Assembly: GCA_964532175.1 (NCBI GenBank) | Contig: CAZHGP010000024.1 | Span: 1-22,296, forward strand | Reading direction: 5' to 3' | Source of the DNA: JAVZCJ01 sp964532175 | Lineage (GTDB): Archaea; Thermoproteota; Nitrososphaeria_A; Caldarchaeales; JAVZCJ01 | Length of the DNA stretch: 22,296 nucleotides | Part shown: positions 1 to 8,179 of the stretch, piece by piece | Layout of the letters: each line of letters starts with the position of its first letter | Position numbering within the stretch: position 1 is the stretch's first letter | Notes under the pieces: model-generated | Database searches by the model: none | Told to the model about the DNA's origin: nothing | Seen by the model: the letters and a program-made list of their open reading frames with translations, nothing else | Made by a program: the position numbers and the translations under genes

Positions 1-61
1 CCGGATTTTTGAAATGTGCAATTACTATTATGCCAACATCGACAAGTGCCTCATAACCCAA
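1..61 (-). CDS. PIN-domain toxin (VapC type), N-terminal fragment cut by window edge
   Basis: Only the first 20 or so codons are inside the window. Reading from a TTG at 61-59 the peptide begins MGYEALVDVGIIVIAHFKNP. A hydrophobic beta strand carrying an early aspartate (LVDVG) followed by AHF.NP is how many archaeal PIN-domain ribonucleases start, the Asp being the first metal ligand. The frame overlaps the end of the upstream AbrB-type antitoxin, whose stop codon is at 53-51, which is the usual translational coupling in VapBC pairs. PIN toxins cleave RNA, often tRNA or rRNA, and are neutralised by the partner antitoxin. The start codon is uncertain because no ATG is in frame. Family assignment rests on the short N-terminus plus the neighbour. 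Confidence 0.6.
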   Translation of the reverse strand, partial: MGYEALVDVGIIVIAHFKNP

Positions 62-320
62 TTTTACGGAGTGCATATTTTTTATCGATGTATTTATCTT
101 CACCCTCAACTTCCTCTCTATCTAGATCTATATCAGGAGCTTTCTCGGCAAGTTCCATGAAAGCTTTATGTATTGAATTGATAGAAAACTTTTCTAATAT
201 AACTCTATTTCCGACTACTCTACAAATTATTTTCTCATTCCTACCTATTTCAAGAGCTTGCCTAACCTCCTTTGGAAGAACTATTCTCCATTGATTATCT
301 ATTTTTAATATAGATTCCAT
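51..320 (-). CDS. vapB: AbrB/SpoVT-fold antitoxin (VapB type)
   Basis: This encodes an 89-residue protein starting MESILKIDNQWRIVLPKEVR. The pattern (K)IDNQWRIVLPKEVRQALEI...DKII.RVVGNRVILEK is the swapped-hairpin AbrB/SpoVT DNA-binding domain, residues about 3-45. The rest is a charged tail (about 55-89), the usual toxin-binding region of a VapB antitoxin. Three in-frame ATGs are possible, at 341, 332 and 320. I prefer 320 because GGTGA lies 6 nt before it and because family members begin with this strand. Its end overlaps the PIN-domain frame at the window edge, supporting a toxin-antitoxin operon that probably represses itself by antitoxin binding upstream. The domain is clear; the pairing is inferred from position. 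Confidence 0.82.
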   Translation of the reverse strand: MESILKIDNQWRIVLPKEVRQALEIGRNEKIICRVVGNRVILEKFSINSIHKAFMELAEKAPDIDLDREEVEGEDKYIDKKYALRKIGL

Positions 321-341
321 AATTTTCACCATATATTCCAT

Positions 342-1242
342 TTTTTATGGAACATATAAACTTTTTTTCTTAAAATATTTTATATAAGACTAAAGCTTTT
401 TCTAGCATAATAGCAGCAGTATTAGATTTAAATTATATTTATTTCTTTTTATTTATACATTAGAAAAATCTATCGTAAGCTTGTAAAGCATGGAAAAGTA
501 TTTTTAAACTTAGATTTTTGCTAAAATAAAAAAAGATCTTATATTTTTTCAATAAAATATTTAAGCTTATTTTCAGAAAATAATCCTAGAGAGATTTTAT
601 GCAAAAATAGATTGTATTTTCTTATTTCTGATTTTAATAAAAGGATAGCTTTTAGCTAAATTACTATTTTTTTGCAAAGCTTTTTTGCTTTTTCTATAGA
701 CATGTTTGTTTATTAAGTTAATAGTATTATATCATTTTCATTAATTTCTAAAAACATTTCCTCTCAAACTTTTAAAATTCAGGTCTTTCTCGATTAACCT
801 TGACAAGTTATCAATTCGAGATCTATGAATGAATTAAGTAAGATAATTATGGAATTACTTAAAAGTAATTTTTATCAAAAATTCAATAATAATTAAAAAA
901 ACTGTTACTTTTTCTATTGCAAGATAATTCTATATAAAGAATAAAAAAATATTAAAAATTAATTCATTATTCTTTTAAAAGAAATTTTAAATGAAGGATA
1001 AACTTTATAAAAAACATTTATTTCTTAAAAATTAAAATTCTTTAAATTTCATAAAAAGGAAAAAAATGGTTATTTAAGTCTAAAATAATTTTAATTGAAA
1101 TATAAGTTAAAATTATTTTTTAAAAAACATTTTAAATTAAAAATGAAATACTTAAATTGTAATTTTTATTATTAAATTCTTAGAGTTGAGGCGAATGGCT
1201 CGCCAAATTCATATTTTTATTTAAAAAATGATAATTTTGCTA
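342..1242. other. Gene-poor AT-rich intergenic region
   Basis: About 900 bases lie between the antitoxin and the ileS promoter. I see no convincing gene, tRNA or rRNA segment. The longest ATG-started frame I noticed is 23 codons (825-896), without a good ribosome site. The only patch richer in G+C is a small hairpin at 1190-1204 (GGCGA, 5-nt loop, TCGCC). The size contrasts with the tight packing elsewhere and could hold an unrecognised small RNA or a decayed gene. Confidence 0.5.
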
Positions 1243-1254
1243 TTAATAAATATA
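1243..1254 (+). promoter_or_regulatory. Candidate TATA box of the ileS operon
   Basis: TTAATAAATATA is centred about 31 nt before the ileS ATG, which would place transcription start only a few bases upstream of the gene. A GGAGAG-like stretch lies 8-13 nt before the ATG, so a short leader is also possible. In such AT-rich DNA, TATA-like strings are common, so this is weak evidence. Confidence 0.35.
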
Positions 1255-1279
1255 CTTCTTTTTGTGGAGAGTGTAGATA

Positions 1280-4200
1280 ATGGAAGAAATAAGTAGATAT
1301 ATTCCTAAAAAAATTGAAAAGAAAATATACGAATGGTGGGAATCTAATAATATTCCTGAAAAAGTAGCTGAATTAAATAAAGGAGCTCCTATATTTTCTT
1401 TTCTTGAGGGGCCTCCTACAGCTAATGGATACATGCATGTAGGTCATGCTAGAGGAAGAGTATACAAAGACATATATTTACGATATATGAATATGAAAGG
1501 TTTTTATGTTTGGAGAATGGCTGGATGGGATTGTCAAGGATTACCTACAGAGCTTGAAGTTGAGAAAAAACTTAATCTTTCAACAAAAAGAGATGTTGAA
1601 GCATATGGTATTGAAAAATTTATAGAAGAATGTAATAAACTTGTAGACTATTATATTTCACATTGGGTTGAAGCATCAAAAAAACTTGCTTTATGGCTTG
1701 ATTATAAAAATGATTATCAAACAAGAAGAAATGAATATATGGAGCATATATGGTGGCTTTTAAAAAATGCTTATGAAAATGGATTATTAATTGAAGATTT
1801 TAAAGTTGTTCCTATTTGTCCTCGTTGTGAAACAGCACTTTCATCTCATGAAGTTGCTCAAGGCTATGAAGAAGTTTATGATCCTTCAATCTATGTAAAA
1901 TTTAAAATTAAAGGAAAAGAAAATGAATATATACTTATTTGGACAACTACACCATGGACATTAGTAGCGAATGAAGCAATAGCAATTCATCCAAATGAAA
2001 ATTATGTTACTGTTTCTATTGGAAATGAGAAATGGATTCTAGCTGAAGCTTTATTAAACAAAGTTTTTGAAGAAATAGGAATAAAAGAATATAAAATAAT
2101 TGAAAAATTTAAAGGAGATAAAATTATTGGTTTAGAATATATTCATCCTTTAATAGAAGAAGTTAAAATACATGAAGAACATATAGAAAAAGCACATAGA
2201 GTTTATCCAGCAGAATATGTAAGCATGGAAGAAGGGACTGGATGTGTTCATACTGCTCCAGCTCATGGACCAGAAGATTTTACATTAGGTAAAAAATTCA
2301 ATTTACCAATTTTCTGTCCAATATCACAAAATGGTATATTTACTTCTGAAGGAGGAAAATATTCTGGTTTATACTTTAAAGATGCTGATAATATAATAAT
2401 AGAAGACCTTTCTAAAAAAGGGTTATTAGTAAAAGCTGGGAAAATACTTCATACATATCCATTTTGCTGGAGATGTGGTACTCCTTTAATATATTTATCA
2501 AGTAAGCAATGGTTCTTAAAAGTTGATAAAATAAAAAATAAAATGATTGAAGAAAATAGAAATATAAAATGGTATCCTGAATGGGCTGGAACAAATAGAT
2601 TTGGAGATTGGCTTCAAAATGCTGAAGATTGGTGTATTTCAAGAACAAAATATTGGGGAACTCCTTTAAATGTTTGGACATGTTCAAAATGTGGTGAAAG
2701 AAAAGTTATAGGAAGAATAAAAGAGCTAGAAGAAGCTATAAAGAAGCCTTCACGTTTAGAATTGCATAGACCTTGGATAGATCAATTTGTTTTTAAATGT
2801 GAAAAATGCGATGGAGAAATGTATAGGGAACCTTATGTATTAGACACATGGCTTGATTCTGGAGTTGCACATTTTGCTAGCATAAATTACATAAATGATA
2901 AAACATTATTTGATAAACTTCATCCATTTGATTTTATAACAGAAGCAATAGACCAAACTAGAGGTTGGTTTTACACACTTTTATTCACATCAATAATAGC
3001 ATTCAATATTGCTCCATTTAAAACAGTTCTTACACAAGGACATGTTTTAGATAAAGAAGGAAAGAAAATGTCAAAATCTCGTGGAAATGTTATATGGGCT
3101 TTAGATGCTTTTGAAAAATATGGAGTAGATCCTCTTAGAGTATATTTAATATCTAAATCTCAACCATGGGATTCATTGAATTTTATTCCAGAAGAAGTTT
3201 CAGAAGTTAGAGAAAATTTAAATATTCTCTTTAATGTTTTCTCATTTGCTAAAACTTATTTTGAATTAGATAAGTTTGATCCTTCAAAACATTCTATTCA
3301 ATTATATCGATATTATATGAGAATTGAAGATAAATGGATTATATCAAGAATAAATTCTTTAATAAAAAATGTGGAAGCTTCTCTTGAATCTTATCAACCG
3401 CATTATGCTGTTAGACAATTATTAGATTTTACAGTAAATGAATTAAGTAGGATATACATACGTGCTATAAGAAGAAGAGCATGGATTGAAGAAACTACAA
3501 AAGATAAAATTGCTGCTTATGCTACTTTAAATTATGTTTTAGAAAGACTTATTAGATTATGGGCCCCAATAATACCTTATCTTTCAGAATTTTTATATCA
3601 ATTAATGAAGAAGCCAGAAGATCCAGAAAGTGTCCATATGCTTAAATGGCCTAGAGTAGATGAAGAATATATTGATCAAGAAATTGAAGATTCAATGGAA
3701 ATAGTTCAAGAAGTATTATCAACAGCTCTCTCTTGCAGACAAAAAGCTGGAAGAAAGCTTAGATGGCCTGTTAGCCATATACTAATTTCTCCAAATTCTA
3801 TTAGAGTTAAAAAATCTTTAACGATTTTTAAAGATTATCTTAAAGAACAAATGAATACTAATAAATTAACAATTCTTAACATAGGTGAAAAACCAGAAGG
3901 GGTAACCATTAAAGCTAAACCTATTCCATCAAAATTAGGTCCTAAATTAGGTAAAAAATTGAGGATATTAATAGAAACATTAGAAAATATTGATAATGAA
4001 AAAATATTCTCTGAAATAATTAATAAAAATGAAGTTGAAATAAAATTAATAGATGGATCGATTGTTAAAATTAATTCAGAAGAAATGGAATTTATTGAAG
4101 AAATTCCAGATTATATGAGTGTTTCTGAAGGAAAATTTTCTAAAATATACTTAGATAAAAGAGAAGATGAATATATTAAATCTATTTCATTAGCAAATGA

Positions 4201-4459
4201 AATTATTCGTAGAACACAAATAATGAGAAAAGAATTAAAATTGAATGTAAGCGATTATATAGAATGTGTAATATTTGTACCATCAAAAGAAAAAAGCGAT
4301 TTATTAATTAAAGTAAGCGATTATATAAAAGAAGAAACTAGAGCTAAAAAAATAAGTATATTATTTGAAAAAATACCTTTAGATAAAGAAAGTTATTTAA
4401 TTAAAGAATGGAATATTACAGGGGAAAAATTTGAAATTTATATTAGAAAAGCAAAATAA
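1280..4459 (+). CDS. ileS: Isoleucyl-tRNA synthetase
   Basis: This 1059-residue cytoplasmic class I aminoacyl-tRNA synthetase charges tRNA-Ile with isoleucine using ATP. The HIGH motif appears as HVGH (residues 53-56) within PPTANGYMHVGHARGR, and KMSKS is at 596-600 in GKKMSKSRGN. Between them lies the CP1 editing domain, with typical WTTTPWTL and the GTGCVHTAPAHG.ED motif that hydrolyses mischarged Val-tRNA. Cysteine pairs (CPRC, FCWRC, CSKC, CEKC) form the zinc knuckles expected in the archaeal/eukaryal type. An anticodon-binding alpha-helical domain follows. Length is normal for the family. The ATG at 1280 gives the usual N-terminus. The last 29 nt overlap the start of the next gene, so it heads an apparent operon with PHP, rio2, LSm and SAM synthetase genes. 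Confidence 0.97.
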   Translation: MEEISRYIPKKIEKKIYEWWESNNIPEKVAELNKGAPIFSFLEGPPTANGYMHVGHARGRVYKDIYLRYMNMKGFYVWRMAGWDCQGLPTELEVEKKLNLSTKRDVEAYGIEKFIEECNKLVDYYISHWVEASKKLALWLDYKNDYQTRRNEYMEHIWWLLKNAYENGLLIEDFKVVPICPRCETALSSHEVAQGYEEVYDPSIYVKFKIKGKENEYILIWTTTPWTLVANEAIAIHPNENYVTVSIGNEKWILAEALLNKVFEEIGIKEYKIIEKFKGDKIIGLEYIHPLIEEVKIHEEHIEKAHRVYPAEYVSMEEGTGCVHTAPAHGPEDFTLGKKFNLPIFCPISQNGIFTSEGGKYSGLYFKDADNIIIEDLSKKGLLVKAGKILHTYPFCWRCGTPLIYLSSKQWFLKVDKIKNKMIEENRNIKWYPEWAGTNRFGDWLQNAEDWCISRTKYWGTPLNVWTCSKCGERKVIGRIKELEEAIKKPSRLELHRPWIDQFVFKCEKCDGEMYREPYVLDTWLDSGVAHFASINYINDKTLFDKLHPFDFITEAIDQTRGWFYTLLFTSIIAFNIAPFKTVLTQGHVLDKEGKKMSKSRGNVIWALDAFEKYGVDPLRVYLISKSQPWDSLNFIPEEVSEVRENLNILFNVFSFAKTYFELDKFDPSKHSIQLYRYYMRIEDKWIISRINSLIKNVEASLESYQPHYAVRQLLDFTVNELSRIYIRAIRRRAWIEETTKDKIAAYATLNYVLERLIRLWAPIIPYLSEFLYQLMKKPEDPESVHMLKWPRVDEEYIDQEIEDSMEIVQEVLSTALSCRQKAGRKLRWPVSHILISPNSIRVKKSLTIFKDYLKEQMNTNKLTILNIGEKPEGVTIKAKPIPSKLGPKLGKKLRILIETLENIDNEKIFSEIINKNEVEIKLIDGSIVKINSEEMEFIEEIPDYMSVSEGKFSKIYLDKREDEYIKSISLANEIIRRTQIMRKELKLNVSDYIECVIFVPSKEKSDLLIKVSDYIKEETRAKKISILFEKIPLDKESYLIKEWNITGEKFEIYIRKAK

Positions 4460-5144
4460 CATACATAAAAATGAAGAATATAGTTATGATTTGCATATTC
4501 ATAGCATATATTCATATGATAGTTTATCAAAAATAGAAGATATAATTGAAGTAGCTATTAAGAAAAATCTTTCAGGAATAGCTATAACAGATCATAATGA
4601 AATAAATGGAGCATTAAAAGCTAAGAAAATTGCAAGAGGAAGAATAGATATAATATTAGGTGAAGAAATAAATACTAATGAGGGGCAAATATTAGCTTTA
4701 TTCATTCAAGAAAAAATTAATGAGAAAGATTTACTAAATGTATTAGATAATATTCATAGTCAAGATGGATTAGCTATATTGCCACATCCAACATCATTTA
4801 GAAATAGGAAACTTTTAGAAAAAATCTTGAAAGAAAAAGAATTAAGAAGCAAAATTAATGCAATAGAAGCATTTAATGCAAGGAATATTTTTTCAAAAGA
4901 TAATGAAAAAGCATATGAAATAGCAGAAAAAGAGAAATTTCCAATAATAGGAGGGAGTGATGCACATACAATTTCAGAAATAGGTTCAGGCAAAACTATT
5001 ATAAAAGATTTTGGAATAGAAAATCTAAAAAAAGCAATATTAAATTGTGAAACACATATTTCAGGAAAAAAACTTAGTATAACATGTCATTTTTCTTCAA
5101 TTTATGCAACATTTTATAAAAAATTTTTTAGAAAATGTCTTTAG
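4431..5144 (+). CDS. PHP-domain metal-dependent phosphoesterase
   Basis: This 237-residue protein is a stand-alone PHP hydrolase. Metal ligands of the PHP fold are visible in order: HxH (H22, H24 in DLHIHS), TDHN (D54, H55), Glu78 (EEINT), H119 (PHPTS) and GSDAHT (D177, H179). Such proteins use two or three metal ions to hydrolyse phosphoester bonds; relatives include histidinol phosphatase and nucleotide or oligoribonucleotide phosphatases, so the substrate here is unknown. I see no ATG in frame before the catalytic motif. The TTG at 4431, with AGGGG just upstream, is the best start and places the first 29 nt inside ileS. The last 10 nt overlap rio2. The C-terminal 30 residues (Phe, Tyr and Lys rich) extend past the conserved core. 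Confidence 0.85.
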   Translation: MKFILEKQNNIHKNEEYSYDLHIHSIYSYDSLSKIEDIIEVAIKKNLSGIAITDHNEINGALKAKKIARGRIDIILGEEINTNEGQILALFIQEKINEKDLLNVLDNIHSQDGLAILPHPTSFRNRKLLEKILKEKELRSKINAIEAFNARNIFSKDNEKAYEIAEKEKFPIIGGSDAHTISEIGSGKTIIKDFGIENLKKAILNCETHISGKKLSITCHFSSIYATFYKKFFRKCL

Positions 5145-6055
5145 AAAATTTTTTAAAAAAAATTAAAGAACTTGAAGAAGAAGATTTTATTATTCTTAAA
5201 GAATTAGCTAAGAAAATGATTTATTTTGAATCTATACCATTAGAAACAATAATAAGATATTCTAAACTTCATGAAGATGAAGTAAATTATAGAATTAAAA
5301 GATTACAATCATATAAATTAATATGGAAACCGGGAGGTATTAAAAGATATGTGTTAAATACTCTTGGATTAGATGTATTAGCTATTAAAAAATTACTAGA
5401 TAAGAATATTCTATATGCTATTGGTAAAAAAATAGGAGTTGGAAAAGAGTCGGATGTATATGAAGGAATAACTCCTAATGAAGAAAGAATTGCATTAAAA
5501 TTTTTTAGAATTGGAAGAACAAGTTTTAAAAAATATACAAGAAGTAGAGAATATATAGCTGAAGAACATAATAGATTAATTGCTTCGATTAAAGCTGCTA
5601 AAAAAGAATTTGAAGCATTAAAAATATTGTATAAAGAGAATATAAGAGTACCAAAACCAATTGCAAGAAGCTTTCATACAATTGTTACAGAAATTTTTAT
5701 AGGTACTGAATTATCAAATATATCTAAACTTGAAAATGCAGAAAATGTTTTAGATAAAATTATTGAAGAATTAATAAAGATATTTAAATTAGGCATAATT
5801 CATAGAGATTTAAGTCCATATAATATATTAATTAAGCCAAATTTAGAAATACTTTTTATAGATTGGCCTCAATGGGTAAATAGAAATCATCCAATGGCTT
5901 ATGAATATTTACGTAGAGATATAGAAAATATATTTAGTTTTTTCAAGAGAAAATATGGAATAGAAAAGAAATATGATGAAATAGATAAAATTTTTAAGGA
6001 GGAAAGAAACTTTATATCCAAAAATAATTATACTAAAAGTGATAAAAATGGATAA
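5135..6055 (+). CDS. rio2: RIO2-type serine/threonine protein kinase
   Basis: This 306-residue atypical kinase/ATPase is needed in eukaryotes for 40S ribosome maturation; the archaeal protein is presumed to act in small-subunit biogenesis. An N-terminal winged-helix domain (about 1-90) is the RIO2 hallmark that separates it from RIO1. The RIO kinase domain follows: a glycine-rich loop GVGKESDVYEG (101-111), catalytic lysine in ALKFF (K122), the catalytic loop HRDLSPYN (223-230, Asp225 and Asn230) and the metal-binding Asp243 in FIDWPQ. The gene overlaps PHP by 10 nt upstream, and its end overlaps the next gene, indicating translational coupling. Its place between ileS and an LSm gene fits a translation/RNA-processing operon. 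The last 15 or so residues are low in conservation. Confidence 0.94.
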   Translation: MSLENFLKKIKELEEEDFIILKELAKKMIYFESIPLETIIRYSKLHEDEVNYRIKRLQSYKLIWKPGGIKRYVLNTLGLDVLAIKKLLDKNILYAIGKKIGVGKESDVYEGITPNEERIALKFFRIGRTSFKKYTRSREYIAEEHNRLIASIKAAKKEFEALKILYKENIRVPKPIARSFHTIVTEIFIGTELSNISKLENAENVLDKIIEELIKIFKLGIIHRDLSPYNILIKPNLEILFIDWPQWVNRNHPMAYEYLRRDIENIFSFFKRKYGIEKKYDEIDKIFKEERNFISKNNYTKSDKNG

Positions 6056-6611
6056 AAAAATTACTTTAAGAATAATATTTATTGTCATTGGTTTAATAAT
6101 GATTTTCATTCCAACATTTTTATATGCTTACTTTGAAATGATTCAACAACCTAATCTTCTTGGATTGAATCTTTTTGGAATACCTGTATTCTTTTTAATA
6201 TCAATAATAGGCGGAATAATATCCATTTATGGATTATATTCAGCTATTAAAGAAATGAGAAAAAGTTATAGAGAAACTGAAGAAGCTGCATTGAAAATGA
6301 TTGAAACAGAATATGAAAAAGCAAAATCTAGCGGGGTTTTTGAAGAATTTGAAGAAATTGAAGAGAAAAAGATAAATAAAATACCAGAATTAAAAATCAT
6401 TAGTGCAAGTAATGAAGAAGTTTGTCCACATTGCGGTAGTTTAAATCCATTAAAAACTCAAAAATGCGAATCTTGCGGAAAAGATATATATACTATAAGT
6501 GAAGAGAAAATAAGTTGTCCAGTATGTGGAGCACCACTTGAAGAAATACCTGAAAGTGGTGGAAGAATAATGTGTAAAATATGTTTCTCTGAAATACAAG
6601 TAATAACTTAA
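6048..6611 (+). CDS. Membrane protein with two TM helices and two C-terminal zinc ribbons
   Basis: This is a 187-residue protein from the ATG at 6048, chosen over a GTG at 6039 because AGTGAT directly before the ATG looks like the ribosome site. Two hydrophobic helices (about residues 6-28 and 43-67) form a membrane hairpin. A charged, Glu-rich helical linker follows (about 70-110), then two short zinc ribbons: CPHC with CESC (Cys126, 129, 140, 143) and CPVC with CKIC (Cys157, 160, 176, 179). The soluble part probably faces the cytoplasm. Small anchored zinc-ribbon proteins are common in archaea and mostly uncharacterised; no function can be assigned. Its location between rio2 and the LSm gene, 19 nt before the latter, suggests co-expression with RNA-related genes. 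Confidence 0.8.
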   Translation: MDKKITLRIIFIVIGLIMIFIPTFLYAYFEMIQQPNLLGLNLFGIPVFFLISIIGGIISIYGLYSAIKEMRKSYRETEEAALKMIETEYEKAKSSGVFEEFEEIEEKKINKIPELKIISASNEEVCPHCGSLNPLKTQKCESCGKDIYTISEEKISCPVCGAPLEEIPESGGRIMCKICFSEIQVIT

Positions 6612-6630
6612 TTTTTATTAAGGTGATTTC

Positions 6631-6870
6631 ATGGAAATAGAATATGGTAAAAAACCTTTAGCAGTAATCCAGAAACATTTAAATCAAGTAATTAAAGTGA
6701 CTTTGAAAAATGATACTTCTTATGAAGGAAAAATGGTTGATTGTGATAATTATATGAATCTTGTAATAGAGAAAGCAATAGAGTATCATGGTAATGATAA
6801 AAAAGCTGGTTATGCAAGTGTTTTAATAAGAGGTAATAATATTTTATATATTCAATTTTCTTCACAATAA
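6631..6870 (+). CDS. Sm-like RNA-binding protein (LSm)
   Basis: This 79-residue single-domain Sm protein should assemble into a heptameric ring that binds U-rich single-stranded RNA. The Sm1 motif spans VKVTLKNDTSYEGKMVDCDNYMN with the DNYMN RNA-contact loop. The Sm2 motif is VLIRGNNILYIQ, a typical form of IRG(D/N)NI.YI. Length is normal for archaeal LSm. AGGTGAT sits 5 nt before the ATG, one of the strongest ribosome sites in the window. It is followed 20 nt later by SAM synthetase on the same strand. In many archaea an LSm gene sits beside ribosomal protein L37e; that partner is absent here. Confidence 0.94.
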   Translation: MEIEYGKKPLAVIQKHLNQVIKVTLKNDTSYEGKMVDCDNYMNLVIEKAIEYHGNDKKAGYASVLIRGNNILYIQFSSQ

Positions 6871-6890
6871 TTATTATAAGTGATTTAAAA

Positions 6891-8117
6891 ATGCCTAATA
6901 TAGTAATTGAAAAATTATATCAAAAACCTGTTGAAGAACAAAAAACAGAATTTGTTGAAAGGAAAGGAGTAGGACATCCAGATTTTTTAATAGATACTGC
7001 TTGTGAAGCTGTTAGTATAGCTTTAAGCAAATATTATTTAGATAATTTTGGCCAGATATTGCACCATAATGTTGATAAAGGATTATTAGTTGGAGGTAGA
7101 GCAAGCCCTTCTTTTGGAGGAGGAATTGTTGAAGAACCAATATACATTTTAATAGCTGGTAGAGTTACAACAGAAGTAAATTATAAAAATGAAAGAAATA
7201 CTATACCTTATGGAAGCTTAATAATTTCTTCTATTAAGCAAGTTATAAAAGAAAATTTTAGATTCTTAGATCCTGATAAGCATGTTATAATAGATTATAA
7301 AGTAAAACCAGGTTCAAGAGAATTAAAGACTATTGTAGAATCAAAAGAGAAAGTGCCATTAGCAAATGATACTTCCTATGGAGTTGGTTTTGCTCCTCTT
7401 TCAAAAGTTGAAAAACTTGTATATAATACTGAAAGATTGATAAATTCAAAAGAATTTAAATCTGAAATACCTGAAAGTGGCGAAGATTGTAAAGTAATGG
7501 GTGTAAGAAATAAAGATAAAATAGTATTAACAATCGCTGATGGAATCGTAAGTCATTTAACTCCAGATTTAGATCATTACATATCTGTAAAAGAGGAAAT
7601 TAAAGAGAAAGTTTTAGACTTAGCATGCAAGCTTGTTCCTGATAAAGAAATAGAAGTATATATAAATACAGCTGATAGGATATTTAAAGATCCTAAAAAA
7701 AGTAAAGTATACTTAACAGTAACAGGTACTTCTGCGGAAGCAGGAGACGATGGAAATACAGGAAGAGGAAATAGAGCTAATGGTTTAATAACACCTGCCA
7801 GACAAATGTCTCTTGAAGCTTGTGCAGGTAAAAATCCTGTATCTCATGTTGGCAAAATATATAATGTTGCTGCTGAATTAATAGCAAAGAAAATATACGA
7901 AGAAGTGAAAGGTATACAAGAAGTATATGTTAAACTTGTAAGTCAAATAGGCCAACCAATAGATAAACCATTATTATCTTCTGTGCAATTAATTACAGAA
8001 AACAATATACCATTTAATTCTATAAAATATGAAGTAAAAGAGATAGTTAAAAGTGAATTAAGAAATATAACAAACATTACTCAACTTGTTTTAAATAGAA
8101 AAGTACAATTATTTTAA
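6891..8117 (+). CDS. mat: Archaeal-type S-adenosylmethionine synthetase
   Basis: This 408-residue methionine adenosyltransferase makes S-adenosylmethionine from ATP and methionine. It belongs to the archaeal family, which is highly diverged from bacterial MetK. Visible motifs are GVGHPD (26-31), VDKGLLVGGRASPSFGGG (61-78) and the long conserved block GTSAEAGDDGNTGRGNRANG with TPARQMSLEACAGKNP.SH.GKIYN (about 279-325), which carries ATP- and Mg-binding residues. Length matches the family (about 400). AGTGAT 6 nt upstream of the ATG is the ribosome site. It is the last gene of the ileS operon; a convergent gene ends 63 nt downstream. Confidence 0.96.
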   Translation: MPNIVIEKLYQKPVEEQKTEFVERKGVGHPDFLIDTACEAVSIALSKYYLDNFGQILHHNVDKGLLVGGRASPSFGGGIVEEPIYILIAGRVTTEVNYKNERNTIPYGSLIISSIKQVIKENFRFLDPDKHVIIDYKVKPGSRELKTIVESKEKVPLANDTSYGVGFAPLSKVEKLVYNTERLINSKEFKSEIPESGEDCKVMGVRNKDKIVLTIADGIVSHLTPDLDHYISVKEEIKEKVLDLACKLVPDKEIEVYINTADRIFKDPKKSKVYLTVTGTSAEAGDDGNTGRGNRANGLITPARQMSLEACAGKNPVSHVGKIYNVAAELIAKKIYEEVKGIQEVYVKLVSQIGQPIDKPLLSSVQLITENNIPFNSIKYEVKEIVKSELRNITNITQLVLNRKVQLF

Positions 8118-8179
8118 AAAAATACTGAAATTTCTTCATTAAATTGAAAATTATAAGATTTAGTGAACGATTTTTAAAT

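Noticed and set aside
825..896. 23-codon ATG frame in the large intergenic region.
   Set aside because: Short, without a ribosome site or recognisable motif; expected by chance.
1195..1224. A 9-codon ATG frame (MARQIHIFI) upstream of ileS, three Ile codons, with the ATG in a hairpin loop: possible Ile-responsive leader peptide.
   Set aside because: Ile codons are very common in such AT-rich DNA, leader-peptide attenuation is not known for archaeal synthetase genes, and the best TATA-like box (1243-1254) lies downstream, so the frame may not even be in the mRNA.
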